Position numbers and translations under genes: made by a program
Assembly (NCBI RefSeq): GCF_009758415.1
Contig: NZ_WQRF01000001.1
Location: forward strand, 992,001 to 1,056,000
Direction of reading: 5' to 3'
DNA: 64,000 nucleotides
DNA from: Devosia marina
Lineage (GTDB): Bacteria > Pseudomonadota > Alphaproteobacteria > Rhizobiales > Devosiaceae
The notes under the pieces: generated by a model
Database searches by the model: none
The model's input: the letters and a program-made list of their open reading frames with translations, nothing else
Told to the model about the DNA's origin: nothing
Shown: piece by piece, positions 63,772 to 64,000 of the stretch
Position numbering within the stretch: the stretch's first letter is position 1
Layout of the letters: each line of letters opens with the position of its first letter

Positions 63772-64000
63772 TTATGGAGTCGCTACGAAATCCGCGCCAC
63801 GTTCTGCAATCATGATCGTTGCGGCGTTTGTATTTCCGCTCACCACAGTCGGCATAATCGATGCATCAACAACGCGTAGCCCCTCAAGGCCACGTACCCG
63901 AAGTCGATCATCAACTACCGCCATTGAGTCATTCCCCATCTTGCAGGTGCCGGAGAGGTGGTAATTGGAATCCACGTGCTGACGGATCCAATCCTCGATC
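63772..64000 (-). CDS. Second GMC-family oxidoreductase (C-terminal part, cut by window edge)
   Basis: The last 75 residues of a gene entering from the right: [20 protein letters not shown] carries the catalytic histidine, followed by [20 protein letters not shown] and [15 protein letters not shown]. This end is closely similar to the GMC gene at 55787, with the same order of motifs. Whether it is intact upstream cannot be judged. Its stop lies six bases from operator copy 2. Confidence 0.88.
   Translation of the reverse strand, partial: IEDWIRQHVDSNYHLSGTCKMGNDSMAVVDDRLRVRGLEGLRVVDASIMPTVVSGNTNAATIMIAERGADFVATP

Overview
The window looks like chromosome from an alphaproteobacterium of the order Hyphomicrobiales (Rhizobiales). 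A Devosia-like genus is my best guess, at moderate confidence. The evidence is GC-rich coding DNA, an S10-spc-alpha ribosomal cluster with adk between secY and rpsM, an ATP12-type F1 assembly chaperone, a consensus EcfG (general stress sigma factor) promoter, and CUT2 sugar-transport genes of the rhizobial kind.

Layout. (1) 1-7059: the 3' end of rimO, a small DUF6894-like gene behind an EcfG-type promoter, a phosphotriesterase-family hydrolase, an SLC13 permease with RCK_C domains, a GlsB/YeaQ membrane protein, and sulfate-uptake genes for the binding protein and both permeases but no ATPase. (2) 7238-8917: folP-folB-folK. (3) 8914-14553, minus strand: a tightly packed run degP-rarA-crcB-rluC-HAD-atp12. 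(4) 14755-16550: an ornithine/lysine decarboxylase and a small P-loop protein. (5) 16729-48874, minus strand: almost the whole transcription and translation core, in transcription order secE-nusG-rplK-rplA-rplJ-rplL-rpoB-rpoC, then rpsL-rpsG-fusA-tuf, then rpsJ through rplQ. A flavoprotein oxidoreductase gene lies antisense between rpoC and rpsL. RimO at the left edge modifies S12, the product of rpsL. (6) 48875-50091: an 88-residue orphan gene and tRNA-Trp. (7) 50092-54730: a decayed accessory stretch holding a GMC oxidoreductase scrap, a tRNA-Gly 3'-end remnant that looks like an old attachment site, an IS1182-family element, and a peptide ABC transporter ATPase wrecked by several mutations. 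(8) 54753-64000, minus strand: a sugar-acid cassette with a GH88 unsaturated uronyl hydrolase, a CUT2 ABC transporter with a HAD phosphatase gene inserted, a MaoC-like hydratase, a GMC oxidoreductase and a PfkB kinase of the KDG-kinase type. A second GMC gene begins beyond the window edge.

How the genes work together. Regions 5 and 6 are housekeeping and very compact, with overlapping or abutting genes, UUCG-loop hairpins at operon joints and readable sigma-70 promoters before secE, tRNA-Trp and rpsL. Region 8 reads as one catabolic operon. The transporter would import an oligosaccharide carrying an unsaturated uronic acid, GH88 would cleave it, and the oxidoreductase, hydratase and kinase would process the product. 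Two near-identical LacI-type operator palindromes exactly 100 bp apart sit upstream of GH88. This cassette is the best candidate for something not yet described, because GMC and MaoC enzymes are not part of the textbook uronate route.
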